Below are positions 6,679 to 6,713 of a stretch of DNA of 6,713 nucleotides, piece by piece. Origin of the DNA: an uncultured Bacilli bacterium (GTDB lineage: Bacteria; Bacillota_I; Bacilli_A; RF39; UBA660). A model generated the notes under the pieces. The model did not search any database and was not told where the DNA came from. It saw nothing but the letters and a program-made list of their open reading frames with translations. Location of the stretch: the NCBI GenBank assembly GCA_934101745.1, contig CAKOSD010000062.1:1-6713 (forward strand), read 5' to 3'. The position numbers and the translations under genes are program-made. Positions within the stretch are counted from its first letter, which is position 1. The number at the start of each line of letters is the position of its first letter.

Positions 6679-6713
6679 TTAATCACCACTTTTCAAGTCC
6701 TTAAGTTTAATAA
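6679..6713 (-). CDS. Possible 3' end of an unidentified gene upstream of hsdS
   Basis: On the minus strand the frame from 6711 reads IKLKDLKSGD and stops with TAA at 6679-6681, immediately before the hsdS ATG and in the same frame. The hsdS ribosome binding site lies inside its last codons. Such abutment is typical of translationally coupled genes, so hsdS is probably the second or later gene of a minus-strand operon. Ten codons are too few to identify a product: a recombinase, another hsd gene or something unrelated are all possible, and a chance open frame cannot be excluded. Confidence 0.35.
   Translation of the reverse strand, partial: IKLKDLKSGD

Noticed and set aside
6074..6682. Two plus-strand open frames (6074-6316 and 6362-6682) antisense to hsdS.
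   Set aside because: hsdS is a full-length, recognisable protein on the other strand. These frames have Phe/Ser/Leu-rich shadow composition and no family features.

Overview
The window is a low-GC stretch of bacterial chromosome, most likely from a Bacillota/Mycoplasmatota-type bacterium. The grounds are AT-rich codon choice, strong Shine-Dalgarno sites, SigA-like promoters, a tRNA gene with encoded CCA, and U-tract terminators. The long reading frames use TGG for Trp and end in TAA or TAG, so nothing suggests a recoded TGA. The species cannot be named from the sequence.

Layout, left to right: (1) tRNA-Lys(CUU) on the minus strand (1-76) with a clear promoter behind it. (2) A 276-residue membrane protein (189-1019, plus) of the putative metal-exporter family once called 'arsenic efflux' or ArsP_2 and now often 'putative manganese transporter'. 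Its promoter lies back-to-back with the tRNA promoter. (3) A 144-bp intergenic region with a weak terminator, a 20-bp AT palindrome and an extended -10 promoter. (4) A type I restriction-modification locus: hsdR (1164-3920) and hsdM (3930-5489) form a tight plus-strand operon, and hsdS (5503-6678) lies on the minus strand, tail to tail with hsdM. (5) At the right edge, the last ten codons of a probable further minus-strand gene abut the hsdS start.

How the genes work together: HsdS supplies sequence recognition. HsdM2S would methylate adenine in a bipartite target, and HsdR2M2S would translocate and cut unmethylated DNA. All catalytic motifs of HsdR and HsdM are present, and HsdS has two target-recognition domains and both conserved helical spacers, so the enzyme looks functional. 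The unusual feature is the inverted hsdS, which cannot be co-transcribed with hsdR-hsdM. A single hairpin with A and T tracts on either side sits in the 13-bp hsdM/hsdS gap and the hsdS 3' end, and seems to stop transcription from both directions. The arrangement resembles phase-variable type I loci with invertible or multiple hsdS genes, but the partner hsdS, recombinase and inverted repeats needed to prove that are not in this window. I see no wholly new system; the inverted hsdS is the best lead.
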